Shown here piece by piece: positions 36,263 through 45,187 of a DNA stretch of 64,000 bases. The stretch spans positions 168,513 to 232,512 of the forward strand of contig NZ_CAJHBT010000002.1 of NCBI RefSeq assembly GCF_904846675.1. Direction: 5' to 3'. How positions within the stretch are numbered: the stretch's first letter is position 1; every line of letters starts with the position of its first letter. The DNA is from Psychrobacter urativorans (GTDB lineage: Bacteria > Pseudomonadota > Gammaproteobacteria > Pseudomonadales > Moraxellaceae). The notes under the pieces are model-generated. The model was not told where the DNA came from and ran no database searches. It worked only from the letters and a program-made list of their open reading frames with translations. The translations under genes were made by a program, and so were the position numbers.

Positions 36263-37681
36263 ATGGCCAGTCAAACTTTATATGACAAACTTTGGAATGC
36301 TCACGAAGTCACTAAGCGTGACGATGGCTCAAGCCTTATTTACATTGATCGTCATCTATTACATGAAGTGACTAGCCCGCAAGCATTTGAAGGCTTAGAG
36401 CTGGCCAATAGAGAGCCGTGGCGTCTGTCCGCCAACATCGCCAGCCCTGATCATAACGTGCCGACAGTGACCAAAGAGCGCTTAGAGGGGGTGTCTGGTA
36501 TCAAAGATAAAGTCTCGCGCTTACAGGTAGTGACTTTAGATGACAACTGCGCCAAGTTTGATATTGCAGAATTTACCATTAATGATGCGCGTCAAGGTAT
36601 CTTGCACGTGGTTGGCCCTGAGCAAGGTTTGGTATTACCGGGTATGACCGTAGTTTGCGGTGATTCACATACGGCGACTCATGGCGCATTAGGGTGTTTG
36701 GCGCACGGTATCGGTACTTCTGAGGTCGAGCATGTACTTGCTACTCAGTGCTTAATCGCCAAAAAAATGAAAAATATGCAAATTCGGGTCTCAGGCAAGC
36801 TTGGCGCTGGCGTGACTTCAAAAGACGTGGTTTTAGCTATTATTGCCCAAATCGGTACTGCTGGAGGCACCGGCCATGCGATTGAATTTGCAGGGGAAGT
36901 GTTCGAAGCCATGAGCATGGAAGGGCGCATGACCGTCTGTAATATGGCGATTGAAGCTGGTGCACGCGTGGGTATGGTCGCTGTCGATGACATCACTATC
37001 GATTATGTAAAAGGTCGTCCTTATGCTCCAACAGATGCGCAATGGCAACAAGCGGAGACTTATTGGCGCACGTTATATTCAGATGACGACGCAGTATTCG
37101 ACACCCTCATCGAAATCGATGCTAGTCAGATTGCTCCACAAGTCTCTTGGGGCACCTCGCCCGAGATGGTAGTGGACATTACTCAGTCTGTGCCGACCCC
37201 TGAGCAAGCAGTGGATGCCGCACAGGAAGAAGGTTGGTTACGCGCTTATACTTATATGGGCTTGCATGCTGGGCAGAAGATTACTGATATTAAACTCGAT
37301 CGGATATTTATTGGCTCGTGTACTAACTCGCGTATCGAAGATTTGCGTGATGCGGCAGAAGTTATTAAAGGTCGTAAAGTCGCGGCTACTATTAAAGAAG
37401 CAATCGTCGTTGCAGGGTCAGGGCAAGTAAAACTGCAAGCAGAAGCGGAAGGGTTAGATGCTGTATTTACCGATGCAGGCTTTGAATGGCGTGAGCCGGG
37501 TTGTTCGATGTGTCTTGCGATGAATGCGGATAAGCTTGAACCGCAAGAGCATTGTGCCTCAACGTCCAACCGCAACTTTGAGGGACGCCAAGGTAATGGC
37601 GGCCGGACGCATCTAGTAAGTCCTGCGATGGCAACGGCGGCAGCATTAGCTGGACACTTTGTGGATGTGCGTACCTTTTAA
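36263..37681 (+). CDS. leuC: 3-isopropylmalate dehydratase large subunit
   Basis: The 472-residue aconitase-family protein isomerises 2-isopropylmalate to 3-isopropylmalate in leucine synthesis, together with LeuD. The [4Fe-4S] ligands are Cys352 (GSCTNSR), Cys414 and Cys417 (CSMC). [13 protein letters not shown] and [12 protein letters not shown] are family landmarks. An AAGGA site precedes the ATG. leuD follows after 163 bp. Confidence 0.97.
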   Translation: MASQTLYDKLWNAHEVTKRDDGSSLIYIDRHLLHEVTSPQAFEGLELANREPWRLSANIASPDHNVPTVTKERLEGVSGIKDKVSRLQVVTLDDNCAKFDIAEFTINDARQGILHVVGPEQGLVLPGMTVVCGDSHTATHGALGCLAHGIGTSEVEHVLATQCLIAKKMKNMQIRVSGKLGAGVTSKDVVLAIIAQIGTAGGTGHAIEFAGEVFEAMSMEGRMTVCNMAIEAGARVGMVAVDDITIDYVKGRPYAPTDAQWQQAETYWRTLYSDDDAVFDTLIEIDASQIAPQVSWGTSPEMVVDITQSVPTPEQAVDAAQEEGWLRAYTYMGLHAGQKITDIKLDRIFIGSCTNSRIEDLRDAAEVIKGRKVAATIKEAIVVAGSGQVKLQAEAEGLDAVFTDAGFEWREPGCSMCLAMNADKLEPQEHCASTSNRNFEGRQGNGGRTHLVSPAMATAAALAGHFVDVRTF

Positions 37682-37844
37682 TTCAAGTAATTTATAGTTT
37701 AAGAACCTTCTTTTATAAGTAACTCTTAATTCAAGTTACTTTGAGCTTCTTTATTTCGATATTTTTAATTGTGTACCTTTTAATGGCTTACATCTCAGTA
37801 AGTAAGCCATACCTAAATTATAGACATACGATATAGGAAATATT

Positions 37845-38495
37845 ATGCAAGCCTATCATATCCAATCGGGCATCGTTTGCCCACTTGACCGCTCAAACGT
37901 CGATACTGACCAAATTATCGCTAAGCAGTTTTTAAAGTCAATTAAACGTACTGGCTTTGGGGTGAACTTATTTGATGATTGGCGCTATCTTGATGAAGGT
38001 TATCCTGGTCAAGACAACAGTAAACGGATCATTAATCCAGATTTTGTATTGAACCAGCCGCGTTATCAAGGGGCCAATATCTTGCTAGCGCGCAAGAATT
38101 TTGGTTGTGGTTCTAGCCGTGAGCATGCGCCATGGGCACTATCAGAATACGGATTTCGTACCGTTATTGCGCCAAGTTTTGCAGACATTTTTTATAACAA
38201 CTGTTTCAAAAACGGTATGTTGCCGATTGTCTTAGAGGAAGCGATTGTTGATAAGCTCATGCAAGATACCTTTGCCACTGAGGGCTATGAGCTGACCGCT
38301 GATCTTGAGCGCCAAGTGGTCGTTACTCCAACGGGTGAAGAATATCCATTTGAAGTCGATGCTTTCCGCAAGCATTGTTTATTAAGCGGTCTTGATGATA
38401 TCGATTTAACCTTGCAACAAGGCGATGTGATTAAGGCTTATGAAAATAAAATGATGCAAAAGACGCCTTGGATATTTAATGAAGTACGTGCATAA
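37845..38495 (+). CDS. leuD: 3-isopropylmalate dehydratase small subunit
   Basis: The 216-residue protein is the swivel-domain subunit that completes the isopropylmalate isomerase with LeuC. Landmarks are [19 protein letters not shown] near the N-terminus and [15 protein letters not shown] (residues about 85-99). It lies between leuC and a lipoprotein gene, with leuB further on, all in one direction. Confidence 0.97.
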   Translation: MQAYHIQSGIVCPLDRSNVDTDQIIAKQFLKSIKRTGFGVNLFDDWRYLDEGYPGQDNSKRIINPDFVLNQPRYQGANILLARKNFGCGSSREHAPWALSEYGFRTVIAPSFADIFYNNCFKNGMLPIVLEEAIVDKLMQDTFATEGYELTADLERQVVVTPTGEEYPFEVDAFRKHCLLSGLDDIDLTLQQGDVIKAYENKMMQKTPWIFNEVRA

Positions 38496-38754
38496 CCGTC
38501 ATTGAAAATACGATAATTTATACGGTTATTAGCGTGATAGTCCAGCCAATCCTATTAATCTCACTATATTGGTAGGGTTATGGATATAAGTGCGAATAAA
38601 AGGCGAGCAATTAGGGTTGCAGCGTTGAGTTATGATGACGAACTGGCTAAAATGAATGGTAATATATAAGTTGTAATTGCGTTTATATTGTTTTTTGTAT
38701 GATTCTTACTCTTACAAAATATTTTTTACCTTTATAAGAATAGTAGCCGTCATT

Positions 38755-39510
38755 ATGAATAAAAAAAACCATGCTGTTTATGCAAGTAAACTAATTGCCG
38801 CCAGCTTGTTGTTATTATCAGCTTTGTCAACATTGTCAGGCTGTCAGTTATTGACCGGCTATCAGCAGATAGACGCGGCGGAAAACGCCGACGCATGGGC
38901 AGGGACAATCAATCCTGTGGCAGGCGAGGTGAATATTGCTTGTGCAGGAACCTATCATTGCGAGATTGCCCAGATTGATCAGACGTTAGTGATTGCTCCT
39001 GATACCCATAAACCTGTGAGTGCAGCGATGCTTGCGAATATGGCAGGTGGCGTTGAGGTAAATAAGGCCAAGCTTAACAAAGGTGGGCCAGCCCAAACTC
39101 AACGAGCGCCGTTAGCAGCAAATATGACGCCGCTACTAAACCAAAAGTCAGTAAAAGTAGTGCCATTGTCCGCATCTGGCATGAAAGGCTTAACCAATTA
39201 TTATGCACGGGTAAAACCAGCAAAACGTGAAGTACATATCAACTTTTATCCCGAAAATAACTTCGGCTATATCGAGCGTTTTGCGATGATTCATGAGTTT
39301 AGCGAACCAGGTATTTATCAATTGCGCGCTTATCGCCAGAAATCGCCCCAAGATGGCGGTAGTTTATTAGTATCCGCATCACCTGAGCCGTTATGCATTG
39401 ATTTACTACAAGACAATAGCGTGTTGCGCCACTTCTGTAAGCAATTGGATACTGAGTATGAAGGCGAGTTTGTAGAAAACAGCATGCCCATAAAGCGCCA
39501 AATGAATTAA
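38755..39510 (+). CDS. predicted lipoprotein inside the leu cluster
   Basis: I do not recognise the family. The 251-residue protein starts at the ATG at 38755, after which a Lys-rich tip, a hydrophobic segment and a lipobox LSGC (Cys about 30) mark a lipoprotein signal; an upstream ATG at 38677 would bury it. Four more Cys residues (CAGTYHCE; CIDL; HFCK) could form disulfides in the periplasm. It lies between leuD and leuB, with 64 bp to leuB, and is probably co-transcribed, though no link to leucine synthesis is evident. Confidence 0.8.
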   Translation: MNKKNHAVYASKLIAASLLLLSALSTLSGCQLLTGYQQIDAAENADAWAGTINPVAGEVNIACAGTYHCEIAQIDQTLVIAPDTHKPVSAAMLANMAGGVEVNKAKLNKGGPAQTQRAPLAANMTPLLNQKSVKVVPLSASGMKGLTNYYARVKPAKREVHINFYPENNFGYIERFAMIHEFSEPGIYQLRAYRQKSPQDGGSLLVSASPEPLCIDLLQDNSVLRHFCKQLDTEYEGEFVENSMPIKRQMN

Positions 39511-39574
39511 AAGTTAGCGACTCGCACTATAGTTTTTGTGCTTTTTAGCATTTCACTTACCCACAAGGATTAGT

Positions 39575-40678
39575 ATGGCAACGATATTAACATTAGCAGG
39601 CGATGGTATTGGCCCTGAGATTATGACCCAAGCGATTGATGTGCTACAAGCTGTCAATGAAAAGTTTGCGTTAGACTTAACCCTTGAGTCTGGATTGATT
39701 GGTGGTGTGGCGTATGATGCAACTGGTGAGCCGTTACCAGAAGAAACCTTGCAGCGTGCACGTGCTGCGGATGCCGTGTTATTGGGAGCGGTGGGTGGTC
39801 CAAAGTGGGATAGTATTGAGCGCAGTAAGCGTCCCGAACGTGGCTTACTAAAAATTCGTAGCGAGCTTGGTTTGTTTGCTAACTTACGTGTGGCCAAACT
39901 GTATCCGCAGCTGGCTAATGCGTCTAGTATCAAACCTGAAATTATCACCGGTCTTGATTTACTTATCGTCCGCGAGCTAACTGGTGGTATCTATTTTGGT
40001 GAGCCACGCGGTATACGTACGCTAGAGAATGGTGAGCAGCAAGGCTACAACACTATGGTGTATAGCACCAGTGAGATTCAACGTATTGGTAAAGTAGCAT
40101 TTGAGCTGGCACAAACCCGTGCCCAAGCTTCAGGACACCCTGCAAAAGTATGCTCAGTGGATAAGGCTAATGTCTTAGAAGTCACCGAGCTGTGGAAGCA
40201 GACTATGATTGTGATGCAGCAAGCAGATTATAGCGACGTGAGCTTATCGCATATGTATGCTGATAATGCTTGTATGCAACTGATTCGTGATCCTAAGCAG
40301 TTTGACGTTATGGTTACCGGTAATATGTTTGGTGATATTTTGTCTGATGAAGCAGCTATGTTAACCGGCTCTATTGGCATGTTGCCATCGGCCAGTCTTG
40401 ATGAGCAAGGTAAAGGCATGTATGAGCCGTGCCATGGTTCAGCGCCTGATATTGCCGGACAGGACAAAGCCAATCCATTAGCGACTATTCTGTCTGTCGC
40501 TATGATGCTGCGTTATACCTTTAAACATGAACAGGCCGCGCTCGCGATTGAACAAGCAGTTAGTGATGTGCTTGACGATGGCCTGCGTACTCTTGATATT
40601 TTAGATAGCAGTGAAGCTGGTCTGACCCAAGTGGGTTGTCAGCAAATGGGTGCAGCGGTATTGGCAAAACTGGTATAA
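39575..40678 (+). CDS. leuB: 3-isopropylmalate dehydrogenase
   Basis: The 367-residue NAD-dependent enzyme oxidises and decarboxylates 3-isopropylmalate, the third step of leucine synthesis. Landmarks are the N-terminal [29 protein letters not shown], the substrate/metal region [14 protein letters not shown], and [16 protein letters not shown] start at the ATG at 39575 with an AAGGA site; an earlier in-frame ATG at 39536 would add 13 atypical residues. A terminator follows at 40767-40802. Confidence 0.97.
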   Translation: MATILTLAGDGIGPEIMTQAIDVLQAVNEKFALDLTLESGLIGGVAYDATGEPLPEETLQRARAADAVLLGAVGGPKWDSIERSKRPERGLLKIRSELGLFANLRVAKLYPQLANASSIKPEIITGLDLLIVRELTGGIYFGEPRGIRTLENGEQQGYNTMVYSTSEIQRIGKVAFELAQTRAQASGHPAKVCSVDKANVLEVTELWKQTMIVMQQADYSDVSLSHMYADNACMQLIRDPKQFDVMVTGNMFGDILSDEAAMLTGSIGMLPSASLDEQGKGMYEPCHGSAPDIAGQDKANPLATILSVAMMLRYTFKHEQAALAIEQAVSDVLDDGLRTLDILDSSEAGLTQVGCQQMGAAVLAKLV

Positions 40679-40991
40679 GTACAAACCCCGATAACCGTTA
40701 TGCTTATACTAACTGTTATTTGTAGCAGTTAGTACAGCTAATAATCGTTAGCCTTATAATGTTAGAAAACCCATAAATTGCTTAGCAGTTTATGGGTTTT
40801 TTCGTGGTTGTTTATTAGTGTTACTGAGGGTTTTTAATATCGTTTTTTAACCCTTCAATTGCCCGTTAACACAGATACCGCATGAATAGGTGCTTATTAA
40901 CACAAAACTGTTACAGCTCCAACCGTCGCTATGGCATTATTGGAGAAACAAAAAGATAATAAAATACGAACAATAATTTTGGGAGCAAGGC
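40679..40991. other. intergenic region after leuB
   Basis: The 313-bp gap contains the leuB terminator (40767-40802) and the promoter region of the L,D-transpeptidase gene, which has a GGGAG site before its ATG. Nothing else is evident. Confidence 0.5.
40767..40802 (+). terminator. rho-independent terminator after leuB
   Basis: AACCCATAAA and TTGC pair with GCA and TTTATGGGTT around a short loop, followed by a six-T run. Confidence 0.88.
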
Positions 40992-42296
40992 ATGCATCAT
41001 TTAACAAAAACCAGTACTGCTATGGCAGCGATTGGTTTATCTTCAGTGCTATTTATGGGCCAAAGCGTTGCTGATACGACAGATAATATAGCGAAGTTAA
41101 TACTATCAACCAGTTCTATGACTGACTTACAAGATAGTATTAATAACACTGATGAAGTTAGCCCTATAACTGATGGCGTAAGCAATACTGGCAATACTGG
41201 CAATACTGGCAATACTGGCAATACTGGCAATACTGGCAATACTGGTAATACTGGTAATACTGGTAATACTGGCAAGGTTATGCCTGTGATCGATAGTAGT
41301 ATTTATGAAATGAGTCCCGTGACCAACGGCGTAAGCCAACAATTAACTGATGATAGTAAAACGGCACGTTTAATCAATAAGTTTTTGCCCACTATTAAAT
41401 ATACTACGGAAAATTTGCCAAAAATAGCCCACCAAGTTAACGATGTCAACTGGAAAGCGGGCACGAAGATAGACCGTATTACTGGCACTAGGCTGCAAGC
41501 CTTATTAAACTGGCAACATAGCGGTGTGGGCCCAGTGGATGGATATTGGGGTAAGAATACACTTAAAGCCATGCAAGTTTTTCAAAAAGTACACGGCTTA
41601 ACGGTAACGGACAGCTTAAATGAAGAAACCTGGCGAGCATTAACTAAAGACAGTGCACTGAGCGCGCAGCCGGTATTGGTCAATTATAAACTTACCGATA
41701 ATGACGTCTATATTAAGACCACTACCATACCTGTGGAGGCAGAGGCAAAAGCTAAGCTTGAGGGCATGTATTATGAGAGTGTGCTTGAGGGATTGGCCGA
41801 GAAGTTTCATATGGGTGAAAATTATCTAAAGTCATTGAACCCTAATGCGAGCTTCAGCGCGGGCGAAATTATTACTGTCTATAACCCCGGTAATCCAAGT
41901 ACCAAGGCTATTAGTCGAGTCGTCGCTGATAAGGACACCGAAACCTTATATGCTTATGATGATAAAAATAAATTGATTGCCAGCTATCCGACCACTGTCG
42001 GCAGTACCGCCATGCCGTCGCCAACAGGCACGCATAAGGTAAAGGTAAAGGTTCATGAACCGAATTATACCTATACTCATGAAGATGGTACTAAGTCGAT
42101 TATTCCTCCGGGTCCTAATAATCCGGTAGGAGCGGTATGGATTGGACTTAGTGAGCCGACCTATGGCATCCATGGTTCGCCCGATCCGGCGCGTATCAGT
42201 CGTCAAGCCTCTGCAGGTTGTATACGCTTAACCAACTGGGATGCCCTCGCGCTTTTAGGGACGATAAACGATGATGCGACTGTCGAATTTCAATAG
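40992..42296 (+). CDS. L,D-transpeptidase (YkuD) with peptidoglycan-binding domain
   Basis: The 434-residue exported protein has a signal peptide (cleavage near SVA-DTT, residue 27), a low-complexity region with ten Asn-Thr-Gly repeats (residues 65-94), a peptidoglycan-binding domain (about 170-215, GPVDGYWGKNTLKAMQVFQK), a LysM-like stretch (about 255-300) and a C-terminal YkuD catalytic domain. The catalytic Cys410 lies in SAGCIRLTNWDAL, with the conserved His in GIHGSPDP. Such enzymes make 3-3 cross-links or attach proteins to peptidoglycan. The repeat is flanked by two copies of a SP.T.GVS motif (55-64, 106-115). Confidence 0.92.
   Translation: MHHLTKTSTAMAAIGLSSVLFMGQSVADTTDNIAKLILSTSSMTDLQDSINNTDEVSPITDGVSNTGNTGNTGNTGNTGNTGNTGNTGNTGNTGKVMPVIDSSIYEMSPVTNGVSQQLTDDSKTARLINKFLPTIKYTTENLPKIAHQVNDVNWKAGTKIDRITGTRLQALLNWQHSGVGPVDGYWGKNTLKAMQVFQKVHGLTVTDSLNEETWRALTKDSALSAQPVLVNYKLTDNDVYIKTTTIPVEAEAKAKLEGMYYESVLEGLAEKFHMGENYLKSLNPNASFSAGEIITVYNPGNPSTKAISRVVADKDTETLYAYDDKNKLIASYPTTVGSTAMPSPTGTHKVKVKVHEPNYTYTHEDGTKSIIPPGPNNPVGAVWIGLSEPTYGIHGSPDPARISRQASAGCIRLTNWDALALLGTINDDATVEFQ
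41184..41273 (+). repeat. ten 9-bp tandem repeats encoding Asn-Thr-Gly
   Basis: Units of AATACTGGC (copies 1-6 and 10) and AATACTGGT (copies 7-9) run without interruption for 90 bp in frame. Near-perfect identity of units suggests recent expansion by slippage. Copy-number change would keep the frame and only alter the linker length of the cell-wall enzyme. Confidence 0.97.
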
Positions 42297-42632
42297 AAAT
42301 TGTTAAATTTTAATAAAACTCGAAGCAGATTTAATAAATCTAGACATAAAAATACCGCTGATTATTAGCGGTGTTTTTTATAAATAGGAATAAATTAACA
42401 GAGATAAAGTTGGTGAGACAGTAAAAGCATACCGTCAGTAATGACACCAGCGACTTGTCAGTAGATATTCCTAATTATCAATGAATATCCAGTTATCAAA
42501 CGGCGTGTGTCTACTATTTGCAAGCATGCCTATATTTAGTAGTACATTTACTTAAGAAACATGTTCCTAATAAACAGCTTTACTTAATAAGTGCTGCTTA
42601 AAAGTCCGTTTGATGCGGATATAACCTATAAA
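42297..42632. other. intergenic region between convergent genes
   Basis: The 336-bp gap between the transpeptidase and infA stops holds a rightward terminator (42351-42380). I see no ORF and no clear infA terminator. Confidence 0.5.
42351..42380 (+). terminator. rho-independent terminator after L,D-transpeptidase gene
   Basis: ACCGCT pairs with AGCGGT around GATTATT, followed by GTTTTTTAT. It lies about 57 bases after the stop. Confidence 0.8.
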
Positions 42633-42857
42633 CTAGGTTTTACCGCGATAAGTAATGCGACCCTTAGACAAGTCGTAAGGTGTCATCTCGACCTTAACTT
42701 TATCACCGGTCAAAATGCGAATATAATGTTTACGCATTTTGCCTGAGATGTGCGCAATAATTTCGTGCCCGTTTTCTAAACGAACTTTAAATAGCGTGTT
42801 TGGAAGGGTGTCAATGACTTCGCCTTCGAATTCAATAATGTCGTCTTTTTTGGCCAT
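42633..42857 (-). CDS. infA: translation initiation factor IF-1
   Basis: The 74-residue protein is one S1-type OB domain covering the ribosomal A site during initiation. The sequence is highly typical ([48 protein letters not shown]). It lies just downstream of truA on the same strand, with 107 bp between. Confidence 0.97.
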   Translation of the reverse strand: MAKKDDIIEFEGEVIDTLPNTLFKVRLENGHEIIAHISGKMRKHYIRILTGDKVKVEMTPYDLSKGRITYRGKT

Positions 42858-42964
42858 AATTATATATCAATCAGTGAAAAATAAGACCATATTATACGTA
42901 AGTTGGCCCCTTAAAGCAACAAAATATATGATTTTTACTTGACAGCGTGTAAGTGTTATGTATG

Positions 42965-43813
42965 TCAGTCGGGTAGATTAAGCCAAATAGGGGTCAATGG
43001 GGCACCGGGTAATAGCTGCTGATACTTTTCAGGATAATAGGCATTAATAAAATATAACCCATCACCAGAGGCAGTGGGCGGCGCGATAGTACGGTCTTTC
43101 TTAGCTAAAATATTTAGAAAGTCTGCTGATTGCAAGTCATGTTTGCCAATGGCATATAGGGTTCCCATTAGGTTACGTACCATGTGATGCAAAAATCCAT
43201 CAGCCTGAATATCAAAGACGATAAACTGCCCATGGGTAAAAAGCTTGGCATGGCTGATGGTGCGCACCGGCTGATTGGACTGACAGGCGGCAGCACGGTA
43301 GCTGCTAAAGTCGTGTGTGCCGACAATGTCAGTGGCGGCGAGCTGCATCGCGGCCAAATCGAGCGGTTCGTGAATAAGTGTTACTTGATGATTGAGAATA
43401 GCAGGGCGCTGGGGCTGGTTAAGCGTAATATAGCGATAACGGCGCGCGATTGCCCCAAAGCGAGCATGAAAGTCGGCGGGCATGGGCTGAATCCAGCGCA
43501 AGGAGATGTCATCAGGTAGCAGGCTATTGACCCCGCGTAGCCAGTTATGAGTGGGGCGGTAAGCATGAGTCACGAAATGGGCAATCATATTGCTGGCATG
43601 AACGCTAGAATCGGTACGCCCTGCGGCAATCACCTCTACTGATTCGTTAGCGACCTTGCTGATGGCGGTTTCTAAAGCTTCTTGGACACCAAGCACTTCT
43701 TTTTGTCGTTGCCAACCATGATAGTTGGTGCCCAAAAATTCAATAGCAATGGCTAAAGTATAAGTCGGTAATTCTGCAGTTGCTGTAGATTCAAATAAGA
43801 TAGGGTCTGGCAT
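42965..43813 (-). CDS. truA: tRNA pseudouridine(38-40) synthase
   Basis: The 282-residue enzyme makes pseudouridine at positions 38-40 of the tRNA anticodon arm. The catalytic aspartate is Asp68 in AAGRTDSSVHA. Other landmarks are GTHDFSSYRAAACQS and FLHHMVRNLMGTL. It follows the FimV and asparaginase genes on the same strand; fimV next to truA is a known arrangement in pseudomonads. Confidence 0.95.
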   Translation of the reverse strand: MPDPILFESTATAELPTYTLAIAIEFLGTNYHGWQRQKEVLGVQEALETAISKVANESVEVIAAGRTDSSVHASNMIAHFVTHAYRPTHNWLRGVNSLLPDDISLRWIQPMPADFHARFGAIARRYRYITLNQPQRPAILNHQVTLIHEPLDLAAMQLAATDIVGTHDFSSYRAAACQSNQPVRTISHAKLFTHGQFIVFDIQADGFLHHMVRNLMGTLYAIGKHDLQSADFLNILAKKDRTIAPPTASGDGLYFINAYYPEKYQQLLPGAPLTPIWLNLPD

Positions 43814-43923
43814 AGTAATTTCGCAGTGTACTTATAATGAGTGTTGGTAGCTTGTAATGGCGTTTACTTCTTAATTCTTAATAAGTGAGGGCTTCTTCCG
43901 TTTTCAATAATATTAGCTCGAGT

Positions 43924-45030
43924 CTAACGATGTTTTCTGATTGCAGTTTGTGTTTTACTAACTGTATGCGTCCAGCGCTGACGCCGCCGTGCAGGCGTGT
44001 CATAACGCAGCAATAGCCACACTAATCGCGCATAAATAGCCGGAATGGTCAGTCGCCCTCCTGCAATCACCTGATAATCATATTGCCAACTGCCGGCCGC
44101 ATAGCTGTCACTAACTCCACCAAACGGGCATTGACTGGCACATACTACCATATGGCCACAGTCATAAGCGTTCTGTAGGGCTTCTGCCAATGCTGGCGAA
44201 TAAGGTATATTGCCGGCACCAAACCCTAACAAGATAATACCGCAAGGTGGTTGCGATAGTAGCGCTTGGATTTGCTTGCGTAAGACTTCGGCATCATTGG
44301 GCAGGCAGTATAAGGCATGAATACTGCTGTGCTCGGCGCGGGTTTGGATAGCCTCTAAAACAGCTTGCTGATCATCAAGCCAATGCTGTTTGCGCGTATC
44401 AGGTAGCGTCTTTAGATAACTGTTAGCCGGATGAGCAGCACGGGTATGACCCGTAAAAGCCATAAAATCGTGGCTATGAATTTTTTGTACTGTCTGCGCT
44501 GCCCATGATTCACCGCCAAAGCTTATTTTGACACCGGACTCTCCAGCGCCAGCTAGCCGCAGTGCATCATTGAGGTTGTCCCACGCATCGCTATTGGCAT
44601 CCACACTATAAGATTCTAGCACCTCACTGTCTAATAAAGGACTCATACTGCCGGTGACAATCAGGCACAAGTCCGTACCAGCAAAAGCTTCCGCTAAAAA
44701 CGCACCCAAATAGCTTAAGGTATCGGTTCCAGTAATTAAGACGAACTGTCGATATCCGGCGGCGTAGGCCTCTAATAATAGGGTATAAAAATGGACAAAA
44801 TCGCGTGCGTTGAGCTGACTGCTGTCTTTAATTAGCGTGTTATCTAACCATGAGAGAGCAGGTTGATTTGCGGTATTTTCGCGCTCTGCGAGCAAACTTT
44901 GCATAACCGGTAAAAACTCTGCGGTTGGTAGCGGTGCTAGGGGTTTGCCATAGCTACCAAAAGTGCCACCCGCATAAATTACTTGAATGGGATTGTTATT
45001 AGAGTGTAATGAAGCTGAGCGTGAGCGCAT
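43924..45030 (-). CDS. asparaginase, type I-like
   Basis: The 368-residue protein belongs to the asparaginase/glutaminase family. The first catalytic Thr lies in YAGGTFGS (residues about 19-26), the second with its Asp in TGTDTLSYLG (about 100-109), and the conserved region SFGGE near 170. No signal peptide is present, so it should be cytoplasmic. It is about 30 residues longer than E. coli AnsA, mainly at the basic C-terminus. It lies between fimV and truA, an insertion into that conserved pair. Substrate preference cannot be read from the sequence. Confidence 0.85.
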   Translation of the reverse strand: MRSRSASLHSNNNPIQVIYAGGTFGSYGKPLAPLPTAEFLPVMQSLLAERENTANQPALSWLDNTLIKDSSQLNARDFVHFYTLLLEAYAAGYRQFVLITGTDTLSYLGAFLAEAFAGTDLCLIVTGSMSPLLDSEVLESYSVDANSDAWDNLNDALRLAGAGESGVKISFGGESWAAQTVQKIHSHDFMAFTGHTRAAHPANSYLKTLPDTRKQHWLDDQQAVLEAIQTRAEHSSIHALYCLPNDAEVLRKQIQALLSQPPCGIILLGFGAGNIPYSPALAEALQNAYDCGHMVVCASQCPFGGVSDSYAAGSWQYDYQVIAGGRLTIPAIYARLVWLLLRYDTPARRRQRWTHTVSKTQTAIRKHR

Positions 45031-45094
45031 GAGAGTACCGCAGTAGAGACCAAGAAAAGGAGTAGATAATATAAATCATAATCAACCAAATAGA

Positions 45095-45126
45095 AACAAG
45101 CATTCTATTATTATAGAATGCTTGTT
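45095..45126. terminator. strong hairpin, probable terminator after the FimV C-terminal gene
   Basis: AACAAGCATTCTAT pairs perfectly with ATAGAATGCTTGTT around TATT. It lies 62 bases after the stop of the gene at 45188-46879. Read leftward the T-run is broken (TTGTTTCTATTT), so termination may be partial. Confidence 0.65.
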
Positions 45127-45187
45127 ATTGTTGACCATAATTTAAATGATAGGTATTAAACTTAAATGGCATTTAACATTTCAGCAG

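Noticed and set aside
41184..41273. CRISPR-like regular repeat
   Set aside because: Units are 9 bp with no spacers, in frame in a clear coding sequence.
40997..41342. Antisense frames across the Asn-Thr-Gly repeat
   Set aside because: They are a by-product of the 9-bp repeat, which keeps all frames open; there is no ribosome site.
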